Assembly (NCBI RefSeq): GCF_013177295.1
Contig: NZ_CP053642.1
Coordinates: 806,001-870,000 of the forward strand
DNA length: 64,000 nt
Reading direction: 5' to 3'
From: Actinomyces marmotae
Lineage (GTDB): Bacteria; Actinomycetota; Actinomycetes; Actinomycetales; Actinomycetaceae
Part shown: positions 9,375 to 17,303 of the stretch, in pieces
Layout of the letters: every line of letters begins with the position of its first letter
Position numbering within the stretch: position 1 is the first letter of the stretch
The notes under the pieces: generated by a model
Told to the model about the DNA's origin: nothing
Database searches by the model: none
Seen by the model: only the letters and a program-made list of their open reading frames with translations
Position numbers and translations under genes: made by a program

Positions 9375-10520
9375 ATGGATGAGCCTTTGAACCAGACCAC
9401 GGCTCAAGTAACCATGCTTATGCGCGTGGTCGCGCAGATGGCCCGGCGCCTGGCCGAGGCGCGCCAGCAGCGCCTGATGGCGGCCCAGCGGGCCTCCCAG
9501 GCCCGCCGCGCCGCCATCGCCAGCCAGATCGAGGCCCAAAGGCGCCTGGCCGCCCCCGTATGGGGCCGGGCCATGGACGCCCGCTTCTGGAAGGCCGCCA
9601 CCGCCGCCGAGGCCGCCTACGTCTACGGCATCGCCACGCGCTTCGCCGACATGGACCCCGACGCGGCCATGGCGGCCCGCCGCTGCGAGGCCGAGGTTAA
9701 CGAGCGCTGGGGGCTCGACCTGCGCGATGGGGAGCACCTCGACCCCGACCCGGCGGCCGTGGCTGACCCGGGGGCCCAGGCTCGGGCACGGGGGGCGGCC
9801 CCACTGCTGGACGGCGAGGACGTCTCAGCCCTCGATCAAGCTCCCACGCAGGACGCGTCCACCGCTCGGGCCGGTAGGGAGCGGGCCGTGGCCTCGGTGA
9901 TCACCACCGCCCTGGCCCGCCACGACGGCGCGGCGTCCGTCGTGGCCACGCGTGGCGCCGACGGCGCCCTCGAACTCGACGTCCGCGACGCCAACGGCGC
10001 CCCCATCCCGGCCGCCAGCGCCGAGTTGACGGGCCTGGCCGGCCGGGCCCTGAGCCCGGACCTGCTCGCCGACCACCTGGCCGGCCGCACCTGGGACCTG
10101 GGCGAGCTCCACGACAAACTCAACACCCCCCTGCTGCGCGCCGCCGCCACCCAGCCCGACCCCACCCCCGACCACGGCCCCCAGAACACCCAGGAGACCG
10201 CCCAGAAGCCTGAGTCAGCCGATGAGGCCACCGCGCCCCACCAGGAGGGCACGACGGAGCCCGTCGAGGGCCCCGCGGCGATGGCTGATCCGGACCCCGC
10301 CCGAGCAGTGCCCTGGGACTCCCTGGAAGCCCGGGGACAGTGGGCCCAGGGCCTGCGCGAGCGGGGCCTAGGAGAGGAGACGATCAGGGCCGCCATGACC
10401 GGCGACCTGGCCGTCAGCCAGCCCTCAGGCGAGGTGCGCCCCTCCGCCCATGCCCCCGTGGCCGGGGCCATGCCCGCCCCACAGCTGGCCCAGAAGCGCT
10501 CCCAGGCCCTCACCATGTGA
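9375..10520 (+). CDS. ICE protein sharing a 168-residue module with the relaxase
   Basis: A 381-residue hydrophilic protein with AGGAGG about 10 nt before ATG 9375. Residues 1-105 are a charged helical, probably coiled-coil, region rich in Gln, Arg and Ala. Residues about 106-274 are identical to residues about 521-688 of the relaxase and are encoded by one arm of the 506-bp inverted repeat. The last 107 residues are unrelated to the relaxase tail (motif GQWAQGLRERGLGEETI). It ends the transfer operon before a strong terminator. Function unknown; sharing a module with the relaxase suggests a common binding partner, but this is inference. Confidence 0.7.
   Translation: MDEPLNQTTAQVTMLMRVVAQMARRLAEARQQRLMAAQRASQARRAAIASQIEAQRRLAAPVWGRAMDARFWKAATAAEAAYVYGIATRFADMDPDAAMAARRCEAEVNERWGLDLRDGEHLDPDPAAVADPGAQARARGAAPLLDGEDVSALDQAPTQDASTARAGRERAVASVITTALARHDGAASVVATRGADGALELDVRDANGAPIPAASAELTGLAGRALSPDLLADHLAGRTWDLGELHDKLNTPLLRAAATQPDPTPDHGPQNTQETAQKPESADEATAPHQEGTTEPVEGPAAMADPDPARAVPWDSLEARGQWAQGLRERGLGEETIRAAMTGDLAVSQPSGEVRPSAHAPVAGAMPAPQLAQKRSQALTM
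9691..10196 (+). repeat. 506-bp inverted repeat, left arm
   Basis: Matches 11484-11989 in opposite orientation over 506 bp with no gap. Identity is judged from both reading frames: the encoded proteins and the shadow frames are the same, so synonymous positions agree too. The match stops abruptly at both ends. It lies inside the gene starting at 9375, in the same reading phase as the relaxase copy. Confidence 0.95.
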
Positions 10521-10543
10521 GCCCACCTCGGAGAAGAGGCAAC

Positions 10544-10580
10544 GCGCCCCCGACCATAGAGTTGGGGGCGCGTCTTCTTG
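10544..10580 (+). terminator. Rho-independent terminator of the transfer operon
   Basis: Perfect 12-bp stem (CGCGCCCCCGAC / GTTGGGGGCGCG) with a 6-nt loop, then TCTTCTT. It lies 23 bp after the stop of the 381-residue ICE protein gene and also separates it from the convergent DUF4913 gene. It sits between the arms of the inverted repeat, so it would move with an inversion. Confidence 0.85.
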
Positions 10581-10606
10581 ACGGCTTCTTGACAGCGCGG
10601 GGGGGG

Positions 10607-11056
10607 CTACTGGCGGGCACCGAACACGCCCTCGGGCATGGCGGCGGTCGGCAGCCCCCGGACCTCGTCATCGTTGAACGGGTGCGAGTTGTGCCCGCGC
10701 CCGTTGAGCACGCAATGGGGCTTGCAGCGACAGAAGGGCCCGTTGGCCGAGCACAGCCGGTCCATCAGGGGGTAGGAGTACTGCAGCAGCCACCTCATCC
10801 GGGCCTCGGCGTCCGAGACGTGGGTCTGCTCCCAGGCGTGCCACAGGCATGTCAGGGCGTAAACGGCCTCGGGGTGGTTCCACCACTGGTCGCACCACCG
10901 GTGCGAATCGGTGATGACGCGGTCCCAGAGGCTGCTCGCCACGTGCTCGACGAACGCCTCAAGCGTGGGGAACACGGGCTCAAGCCCGCCGGGGGCCTCG
11001 TCCCGCCCTGCCTGGGCGCTGGCGCGCCCCTTCTTCTCACCGGTGTCTTCACTCAT
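10607..11056 (-). CDS. DUF4913-like ICE protein
   Basis: A 149-residue protein with the WCDQWWNHPEAVYALTCLWHAWE signature region typical of DUF4913 proteins, common in actinobacterial mobile elements; the role of that family is unknown. Three Cys and several His near the C-terminus (LCSANGPFCRCKPHC) look like a possible metal site. It lies wholly between the two 506-bp inverted repeat arms, 23 bp downstream of the relaxase stop in the same direction, so it may be the last gene of the mobC-relaxase operon. If the segment inverts, this gene would join the opposite operon. Confidence 0.75.
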   Translation of the reverse strand: MSEDTGEKKGRASAQAGRDEAPGGLEPVFPTLEAFVEHVASSLWDRVITDSHRWCDQWWNHPEAVYALTCLWHAWEQTHVSDAEARMRWLLQYSYPLMDRLCSANGPFCRCKPHCVLNGRGHNSHPFNDDEVRGLPTAAMPEGVFGARQ

Positions 11057-11078
11057 ACCCCCATCGTGCCGCGTGCGA

Positions 11079-13550
11079 TCACAGCGCGCGCCCGGGCCGC
11101 TGGGGGCGCACCTGAGGCGGCACCGGTGGTGCTGGCTGGCCGGGCTGCTGCGTGATGGCCCGCCCGGCTCGGGCGGGCCCGCCGGGCTGGGCGAGCTCGT
11201 AGATAGCGCGGATCCGGTCGGCCTGCTGCGGGCTCATCGCCGCACCCTGGGCGTCCTGGGGGTCCTCAGCGGGGGCCCGGCCGGCCTCCTGGCTGCGTTG
11301 GGCCCCGCGCCAGGACGGCGGGCGCCGACCGGCTCCGGGCACCAGTGGGCGCGCCCCGAGCAGGTCGATGAAGCGGCGCACGCTGTCCAAGCGCGCGTCC
11401 TCGATCGCGCCCTCCTGGGAGGCCCGCGGGGCGCCTTCTCGTAGCGTCGTCGTGTCCTGGCGGCTCTCGGCTTCCGTGGGCTCCTCCTGGGTGTTCTGGG
11501 GGCCGTGGTCGGGGGTGGGGTCGGGCTGGGTGGCGGCGGCGCGCAGCAGGGGGGTGTTGAGTTTGTCGTGGAGCTCGCCCAGGTCCCAGGTGCGGCCGGC
11601 CAGGTGGTCGGCGAGCAGGTCCGGGCTCAGGGCCCGGCCGGCCAGGCCCGTCAACTCGGCGCTGGCGGCCGGGATGGGGGCGCCGTTGGCGTCGCGGACG
11701 TCGAGTTCGAGGGCGCCGTCGGCGCCACGCGTGGCCACGACGGACGCCGCGCCGTCGTGGCGGGCCAGGGCGGTGGTGATCACCGAGGCCACGGCCCGCT
11801 CCCTACCGGCCCGAGCGGTGGACGCGTCCTGCGTGGGAGCTTGATCGAGGGCTGAGACGTCCTCGCCGTCCAGCAGTGGGGCCGCCCCCCGTGCCCGAGC
11901 CTGGGCCCCCGGGTCAGCCACGGCCGCCGGGTCGGGGTCGAGGTGCTCCCCATCGCGCAGGTCGAGCCCCCAGCGCTCGTTAACCTCGGAGGAGGGGGGA
12001 CGGCGCCGCCCCGCCGGGGCGCTCCCGCCGGGCTGGGCGAACTCCGCGCGCCCCCGGGAGGCACCGCGCGAGGCCCCCAGGGCGGCCATCACAGGCGCCG
12101 GCGCCTGGGGCAGCGATCTGGCATCAAGAGCCCTGAGCGCGGCGGCGGTGGAGTCGAGCATGTCGCGCGCGGTGCGGGCCTGGTCGGCCGCGGCGTGCAG
12201 GTCGGACAGAGCCTCGGCCAGGCGCAGCACCTCGATCACCAGCAGCAGCGCCGCCACACGGGCATCGGCCGCCGCGGCCGTGGCCAGGCGCGCCACCTCC
12301 ATCAGGGCGTCGGGGGCCGGGCGCGCCAGGGCATCGCGCCGATGGGTCTGCCCCTGGCGGCCCACCACGATCGCGGCCCGCTCCAGGGCCCGGCGCGCCC
12401 CCTGGTCGTCGCACGCCAGAGCCAGGGCCCCCAGGGCGCCGGAGACATCACGGCTAGCATCGGCCATCGCCACGGAGTCACGCGGGTCGATGCCGCGGAT
12501 CCCGTCGGCCAAGATCTCCAGGCCGCGCGCCCGCTGGGCCACGCCCGCCATCGGCTCGTACCCGCCCGACCTGTCGGGCTGCTCACCCCACCAGGCGCCC
12601 CGCCACGCGTCGACCGCGCGCTGCGCGCCCTGGGGAGTGTCGGCCCATCGGGCACGCAGGCGCGGCAGCGCCAGGTCGCGCGCCACCCTGCCCCCGCCGT
12701 ACCAGCACACCTCCTGCCCGTCGGGAACGTACAGCGCCACCGAGTAGCCCACCACGACGTCGCTGTGCCCCGGGGCGAACCTGGGGCGCACGCGGATCCC
12801 CATCGAACGCGCCCGCCACACGAAGTCCCCCTCGTCGCGCGCGCCGAGGGCCGCCGCGCGCAATCGCTTCTCCAGCTTGCTCCTGTCGGTCTCATCCTGC
12901 CCGCGCGCCACGCTGGCGCGAAGGTCGGCCGCAGAATCGGCGCGCGCCCCGCGCGCGTGCTCGCGCGCCTCGATCACATGCAGCCCATAGGCGCGCTCGA
13001 TCCTGTTGACCGCCTTGGATGACTTGGTCTCGTCCTGCCACCTGCTCCACAGCGTCCCGTCGGCGCGCACGATATTGGCCACGATGTGCACGTGGTCCCC
13101 ACCGTTCTTGGACGTCCCGTGGCGCACCGCCACCCACCGGCACGGCGCCTTGCCGTCGGCCCCACTCAAGCCCAGGGAGTCCATGAACTCCTGGGTGATG
13201 CGCCCCCAAGCCTCATCACTCAGCGCAGGCTCGTCGGGGCGCAAGCTCAACGAGCAGTGCCACACGTGGTTGCGGCCCCGGCCAACCACCACGACCTTGT
13301 CGAGCTCGGGGTCGTACTTGCGCACATCACCCATCGGCCGCTTGCCGTACTCGTCCATGTACTGATCGAGCCTGCGCGCAATCTCGTAGCCCTGCGCGCT
13401 CGACAACTCGGGCCACTCCCCCCAGCGTCGCGTGAAGAAGCCATCCCCACCCACCAGGTGCGGCGAGGTGTGCTCATTGGCCCGCCCCGGCCCCACCAGA
13501 TACATCATGAGGCCCGCGGTGTTACCACCATCGACGATCGCCGCGATCAT
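11079..13550 (-). CDS. Conjugative relaxase (MOBP/MOBQ-like)
   Basis: An 823-residue relaxase. The N-terminus (LMMYLVGPGRANEH) and the GGDHVHIVANIV motif, with metal-binding His at about residues 153 and 155, match the relaxase/mobilization nuclease domain of actinobacterial elements. This enzyme nicks one strand at oriT and stays covalently attached to the DNA for transfer. Residues about 200-500 are helical and of unknown role. Residues about 521-688 are the module shared with the 9375 gene through the 506-bp inverted repeat; the last 135 residues are unique and Pro/Arg-rich. The ATG overlaps the mobC stop by 4 bp, so the two are coupled. Confidence 0.88.
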   Translation of the reverse strand: MIAAIVDGGNTAGLMMYLVGPGRANEHTSPHLVGGDGFFTRRWGEWPELSSAQGYEIARRLDQYMDEYGKRPMGDVRKYDPELDKVVVVGRGRNHVWHCSLSLRPDEPALSDEAWGRITQEFMDSLGLSGADGKAPCRWVAVRHGTSKNGGDHVHIVANIVRADGTLWSRWQDETKSSKAVNRIERAYGLHVIEAREHARGARADSAADLRASVARGQDETDRSKLEKRLRAAALGARDEGDFVWRARSMGIRVRPRFAPGHSDVVVGYSVALYVPDGQEVCWYGGGRVARDLALPRLRARWADTPQGAQRAVDAWRGAWWGEQPDRSGGYEPMAGVAQRARGLEILADGIRGIDPRDSVAMADASRDVSGALGALALACDDQGARRALERAAIVVGRQGQTHRRDALARPAPDALMEVARLATAAAADARVAALLLVIEVLRLAEALSDLHAAADQARTARDMLDSTAAALRALDARSLPQAPAPVMAALGASRGASRGRAEFAQPGGSAPAGRRRPPSSEVNERWGLDLRDGEHLDPDPAAVADPGAQARARGAAPLLDGEDVSALDQAPTQDASTARAGRERAVASVITTALARHDGAASVVATRGADGALELDVRDANGAPIPAASAELTGLAGRALSPDLLADHLAGRTWDLGELHDKLNTPLLRAAATQPDPTPDHGPQNTQEEPTEAESRQDTTTLREGAPRASQEGAIEDARLDSVRRFIDLLGARPLVPGAGRRPPSWRGAQRSQEAGRAPAEDPQDAQGAAMSPQQADRIRAIYELAQPGGPARAGRAITQQPGQPAPPVPPQVRPQRPGRAL
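11484..11989 (-). repeat. 506-bp inverted repeat, right arm
   Basis: Reverse complement of 9691-10196, without gaps, inside the relaxase gene. The 1,287-bp spacer (10197-11483) contains the 3' ends of both genes, a terminator and the DUF4913 gene. Confidence 0.95.
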
Positions 13551-13993
13551 CGCATCCCCGCCAGCACGTCATCGATCTCATCACACACCCGCCCCACCCG
13601 GTCGACCACGGCACCGAAGTCGGCCGGAACCTCGGACACGGTGTTGGCGTGGCGGGCGATCTGGTTGATGTTGCGCGCGATCCCGACCAACTGCAGACGG
13701 TAGTCCTGCAACGCCGCCACACGCTCGCGCGCCGCCCCCTGATCAACCGCCGGCCCACCGCCGGGGACCCCGATCGGGTGAAGCGCCGCATCCACCAACA
13801 ACTTGGCCATCGACTCGCCCGTCACCCTCGAACGCAGCGCGAGCTCCTGCCTCTCCCCGGCCGTGAGATACACCGTCAACCGCTCACGCCGATCCCCGCG
13901 CGCACTGCGCGCCGAGCGACGCCGATCACGCCGCCCCTCCAACCCCCGACGAGGAACCGCACAAGCGGCGCCCACGGACTCGTCGTCGGCCAC
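13547..13993 (-). CDS. MobC-like relaxosome protein
   Basis: A 148-residue basic protein. GTG 13993 is chosen because GGAGG sits about 7 nt upstream; a longer frame reaches 14140 but runs through the oriT-like repeats. An Arg-rich N-terminus leads to RLTVYLTAGERQEL, then a helical C-terminal part with VGIARNINQIARHAN, the hallmark of MobC proteins. MobC assists relaxase by binding and melting DNA near the nick site. It is translationally coupled to the relaxase (ATGA overlap). Confidence 0.85.
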   Translation of the reverse strand: MADDESVGAACAVPRRGLEGRRDRRRSARSARGDRRERLTVYLTAGERQELALRSRVTGESMAKLLVDAALHPIGVPGGGPAVDQGAARERVAALQDYRLQLVGIARNINQIARHANTVSEVPADFGAVVDRVGRVCDEIDDVLAGMR

Positions 13994-14064
13994 CGCGACA
14001 CCTCCTCCCAACGCCCAGCGCAGCGACCCACCACAACGGTGGGACCACACGACAAGTGTGCCCC

Positions 14065-14122
14065 CCGCTGGACGCGACAGTCCAGCGGTAAGATAGTTAG
14101 TACCTGTACTAACTACCATCTT
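14065..14122. other. Candidate origin of transfer (oriT)
   Basis: Two adjacent inverted repeats lie 71 bp upstream of mobC. The first is CCGCTGGAC-6 nt-GTCCAGCGG (14065-14088, perfect). The second is TAGTTAGTAC-CT-GTACTAACTA (14094-14115, perfect), with outer AAGAT/ATCTT arms reaching 14122. The second is strikingly AT-rich for this genome. Paired inverted repeats beside mobC-relaxase genes are typical of oriT; an operator for the mob operon is the alternative. No nick site can be read by eye. Confidence 0.55.
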
Positions 14123-14495
14123 GCTCCGCTCGCGGCCCACCCCCCGTGGTGGTCACCCTCGCCGGGCCCAGGACGGCCCGGCCACCCCCCTGGACCACCC
14201 CTCAGACGCGCTCACAGCCCGCCTCGCGGCCGAGCGCCCCCATGGACCCCTCCCGCGCCGTCGCGGAGCCCCGCGACGCGACAGCCGGGCTCTCAGCAAG
14301 CCATCGCGGACCACGGCCCGACGGCCGCGCAGCATCACCCCGATCAACGGTCCGGTCTGGTCCGGGTCGAGCGCCCTCGGGCGCTCGCCGACCCACCCGC
14401 CATCGCCCCGGTCGCCGGTGTGCTCACACGCTCCACGACAACGATGACAGGCCCCGCCCCCGGGGCGCCCACGACCATGGAGAGGACCGGCGACA
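14123..14495. other. Non-coding interval between oriT candidate and next gene
   Basis: About 370 bp without a convincing gene; open frames on both strands are Arg/Pro-rich shadows without ribosome sites. It may be oriT flank or a promoter region for the rightward genes from 14496. GGAGAGGA at 14480-14487 is the ribosome site of the next gene. Confidence 0.5.
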
Positions 14496-14744
14496 ATGGC
14501 CGCTATCAGCAATCCGCTCGACTCCCTGCTCAAAGCCGAGAACGACAGGGAGTCCGCCGCCCGCCGCCTGGCGGCGGCCCACGAGGAACTCGCCGGGGCC
14601 ATCGAGGCCTACCGCGAAGCCTGGACCGCTGCCACCCGCGCCGGCTGGGCCGTCACCTCCCTCAAGTCGGCCAGGTTCGTCGACCCGGCCAGGCTCCCAA
14701 GGCCCACGGCCACCGGCCGCGCATCTACCACCACCCAGGAGTGA
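14496..14744 (+). CDS. Small ICE hypothetical protein
   Basis: An 82-residue protein preceded by GGAGAGGA. It is mostly one or two charged amphipathic helices (NPLDSLLKAENDRESAARRL then AYREAWTAATRAGW), possibly a coiled coil, with a Thr/Arg-rich tail. No family recognised. It ends 3 bp before the MinD-like gene and probably shares its mRNA. Confidence 0.6.
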   Translation: MAAISNPLDSLLKAENDRESAARRLAAAHEELAGAIEAYREAWTAATRAGWAVTSLKSARFVDPARLPRPTATGRASTTTQE

Positions 14745-14747
14745 GCC

Positions 14748-16211
14748 ATGATCAACGCCCGATCGATCCTCAACCCCGACGGCGGCGGCCACGTCGTCAT
14801 CGCTGATGACCTCAGGCCCATCGTCGCCCCCACCGCCTCCGACAGCACCGACCGTGCGGTCGTCCTGGACCGCGGCCGCGAGCAGATCATCAACTACGTC
14901 AAAGCCGCCGCCCGCGACAACGAGGACACCATCGCCCTCGACGCCGACGACCCCAGCGGCCGCTTCACCGTCTACATCACCCCCGACGGCGCCATCACCG
15001 CCGACCCACCACCCACCCCCGAGCCCCTGCCCATCAGCCGACTCACGCCCCTGCACGACCACCACCACAGCCCCGACAAGCCCACCCACCGCGACACCAC
15101 CAACGACAACCAAGAACCAACCATGACCACCACCCCCACCCCGGCCCGACCCGCGCCACCGACGCCGGCGCCCAGCCCCTTCGCCGACCCCACTCCACCA
15201 CGCCTCGGCCCACCCGCCCGGCCCCACCCCGCCGCGCCCAGCGACCCACCCGCCACCAGTGCCGATCACGCCCCCGGGCGCGACCGCGCCCTACGCGCCA
15301 CCATGCTCACCGAGCCAACCGCCCACGAGCGCGCCAAGCGCGGCCTGCGCGGCCGCCTCAACCGCCTCGGCCTGACCCTGCCCCCAACGGCATCGGAGCT
15401 CGCCGACCGCGCCGACACCGCCACCGCATGCCAGCACTGGCCCGGACCTCGCACCATCGCCGTCGTCAACGGCAAGGGCGGCTCCGGCAAGACACCCACC
15501 ACCGTCCTCATCAGCGCCGTCCTGGCCCGCATGGGAGGCGGCGGCATCATCGCCGTCGACAACAACATCACCCGCGGCACCCTCGGCTGGCGCACCATCA
15601 CCGGCCCCCACACCGCCACCATCGCCGACCTCGTCGCCAACCTCGACCGCCTCACCTCCTCCAGCGCCGCCGCCGCGGACCTCGCCGCCTACGTCCACCA
15701 CCAACCCGCCGACCGCTACGACGTGCTCCGCTCGCGCCCCGAAGTCCTGGCCACCGAGCAACACTCCGACGCCGCCACCATCGGCGCCGTCCTCCAACTG
15801 CTCTCCCGCACATACCGCGTCACCATCATCGACTCAGGCAACGACGAGTCAACCCCCGCATGGCGCGAGATGATCCACCGCGCCGACGCCATCGTCGTGC
15901 CCACCACCACCCGCGAAGAGCACGCCGAATCCGCCCGCCTCCTCCTAGCCGAACTCGCCACCCACGACCCCCACACCGCCCAACTGGCCGAACAAGCCAC
16001 AGTCATCGTCTCCAGGGCCTCCAAAGGCGAGCCCGACCCACACCACCTCGTCGAGCGCTTCAAAACCATGACCCGCTCCGCCGTCGCCATCCCCTACGAC
16101 CCCGCCATGGCCAGCAGACCCCTGCTCTGGGACAACCTCGCCCCCAACACACGCCGCGCCTGGCTCACCGCCACCGCCCGCGCCGTCGAACCCTTCAACA
16201 CCCACCACTGA
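14748..16211 (+). CDS. MinD/ParA-like ATPase of the ICE
   Basis: A 487-residue protein in three parts: an N-terminal domain of about 85 residues, a Pro/Thr/His-rich linker (about 85-180), and a MinD/ParA-like ATPase. The deviant Walker A is NGKGGSGKTPTT at about residues 240-251, with switch-like VDNNITRGTLGWR and IIDSGND further on. Similar long-linker MinD-like proteins accompany conjugation loci and type VII systems in actinobacteria; the role may be positioning of the transfer machinery. It differs from the true ParA at 23632, which has a paired ribbon-helix-helix gene. GTGAGCC precedes ATG 14748 and a perfect hairpin follows the stop. Confidence 0.75.
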   Translation: MINARSILNPDGGGHVVIADDLRPIVAPTASDSTDRAVVLDRGREQIINYVKAAARDNEDTIALDADDPSGRFTVYITPDGAITADPPPTPEPLPISRLTPLHDHHHSPDKPTHRDTTNDNQEPTMTTTPTPARPAPPTPAPSPFADPTPPRLGPPARPHPAAPSDPPATSADHAPGRDRALRATMLTEPTAHERAKRGLRGRLNRLGLTLPPTASELADRADTATACQHWPGPRTIAVVNGKGGSGKTPTTVLISAVLARMGGGGIIAVDNNITRGTLGWRTITGPHTATIADLVANLDRLTSSSAAAADLAAYVHHQPADRYDVLRSRPEVLATEQHSDAATIGAVLQLLSRTYRVTIIDSGNDESTPAWREMIHRADAIVVPTTTREEHAESARLLLAELATHDPHTAQLAEQATVIVSRASKGEPDPHHLVERFKTMTRSAVAIPYDPAMASRPLLWDNLAPNTRRAWLTATARAVEPFNTHH

Positions 16212-16232
16212 CCGGGACGATCGGATAGGGCT

Positions 16233-16262
16233 GGGGCCCGCCGCTCGGCCTCGGCGGGCCCC
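16233..16262 (+). terminator. Hairpin after the MinD-like gene
   Basis: Perfect 11-bp stem GGGGCCCGCCG / CGGCGGGCCCC with an 8-nt loop, 21 bp after the stop codon. There is no T-run, as is common in high-GC actinobacteria, so termination or mRNA protection is likely but not certain. Confidence 0.6.
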
Positions 16263-16299
16263 ACTCGATCCTTGAGCGGCCCAAAAAACAGGACCTACC

Positions 16300-16761
16300 A
16301 TGACGCCCATGAACAACACTGCCGGCACCGCAAACGACTACCGCCCGCCACTGGCGCGCCGGTGGGACCACCTGGTGACGACAGCCCTCGTCATCGCGGG
16401 ACTCGCCTTACTCACCGGCATCGCGATGCTCACCTCCGTCCTCATAGGCAACCTCGACCTGGCCATCCTGCTGGGCGCCGGACTGGTCGCCCTAACCCAG
16501 ACGGAACTGATCCTGATACTGGTCGCCATGGCCACCGTCCGTCACCGACCACCCCGCTCGCGCGCCGAGCGCCAGGCCATGGACCCACCCACGCGACTAG
16601 CAGTGCTGCTGTGGCTCCTGATGATCCCCATCATCACCCTCGGAGGCCTGGTCCACGGCTCATGGTGGCCCACCGCGGCCATGGTCGCCATGGCCCCCTG
16701 GGTCATAGCCATCGCGCGGGTGTCCACGTGGCCCGAACGCGACCCCTGGGAGGGCCTGTGA
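16300..16761 (+). CDS. Four-helix membrane protein, ICE
   Basis: A 153-residue protein with four predicted transmembrane helices (about 26-48, 54-76, 98-118 and 122-142) and a short cytosolic loop carrying RHRPPRSRAERQ. The family is not recognised. ATG 16300 follows AGGACC weakly; ATG 16309 is an alternative. It lies between the MinD-like ATPase and the XRE regulator in the same direction. A role in entry exclusion or envelope adaptation is conceivable for such an ICE membrane protein, but nothing in the sequence proves it. Confidence 0.6.
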   Translation: MTPMNNTAGTANDYRPPLARRWDHLVTTALVIAGLALLTGIAMLTSVLIGNLDLAILLGAGLVALTQTELILILVAMATVRHRPPRSRAERQAMDPPTRLAVLLWLLMIPIITLGGLVHGSWWPTAAMVAMAPWVIAIARVSTWPERDPWEGL

Positions 16762-16804
16762 GCCCCACCCGCACCATCTCCCGACAAGGCCTCAGGAGAC
16801 AGCG

Positions 16805-17230
16805 ATGAGGCCCCGCGGCCCCCACCGCCAACGCATGGCCCCTGACGAGCTGCACGCACGCAGAGAGGCCCTCGGCTACACCGGCGAGCAACTCGCCGCC
16901 GCCCTGGACGTGACCATGCGCACCATCCGCAAATGGGAGTCCGGCTCCTCCCCCGTGCCCTACGCCATCGACAACAAGCTCGCAGCCCTCGAGGGCGCCA
17001 CCCAGGCCGCCATCGCAGCCCTGGTCGCCACCCTGGAGACCCTGCCCCCCACCCGGCGCTCCATCACCATCGTCCAGGAGGGGGCCATCCCGCCGGCCGG
17101 CATCACACCTCCGCCCGGCGCCGGAGCGCGCTGGTGGCGCGCCATCGCCCTGGCCGCGGCCCGCCAGACCGGCGCCACCATCGCCCACCGACACGGGGGA
17201 GGAGCCGGACTCCCATTGACTAGGGCCTAA
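16805..17230 (+). CDS. XRE-family DNA-binding regulator
   Basis: A 141-residue protein. The helix-turn-helix lies in the first 60 residues: LHARREALGYTGEQLAAAL, then the recognition-helix region VTMRTIRKWESGSSPVP, very like YdiL/Aca2-type XRE repressors. AGGAG precedes ATG 16805 by about 7 nt; ATG 16835 would also leave the domain intact. The next gene has a -35/-10 promoter with a perfect inverted repeat between the boxes, which is the natural candidate target of this regulator. Confidence 0.75.
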   Translation: MRPRGPHRQRMAPDELHARREALGYTGEQLAAALDVTMRTIRKWESGSSPVPYAIDNKLAALEGATQAAIAALVATLETLPPTRRSITIVQEGAIPPAGITPPPGAGARWWRAIALAAARQTGATIAHRHGGGAGLPLTRA

Positions 17231-17245
17231 AATAGGCCCTATGAT
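17216..17245 (+). promoter_or_regulatory. Promoter with operator palindrome between -35 and -10
   Basis: TTGACT (17216-17221), an 18-bp spacer, then TATGAT (17240-17245). A perfect inverted repeat TAGGGCCTA-AAA-TAGGCCCTA occupies 17221-17241, exactly between the boxes. A repressor bound there would block RNA polymerase. This sets the downstream gene start at 17304 rather than at the earlier in-frame ATG 17241. Confidence 0.75.
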
Positions 17246-17303
17246 GAAGGGGTCACCCCAGGGGCCATCCAAACCCAGGGGCAACCGGCCGCAAGGAGAC
17301 CCT

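Noticed and set aside
9825..10175. 116-residue minus-strand frame identical to one at 11505-11855
   Set aside because: It is the shadow of the 506-bp repeat on both strands, not a duplicated gene; it served only to confirm nucleotide identity.
13547..14140. MobC starting at 14140
   Set aside because: Would translate through the AT-rich inverted repeats; GTG 13993 has a good ribosome site.
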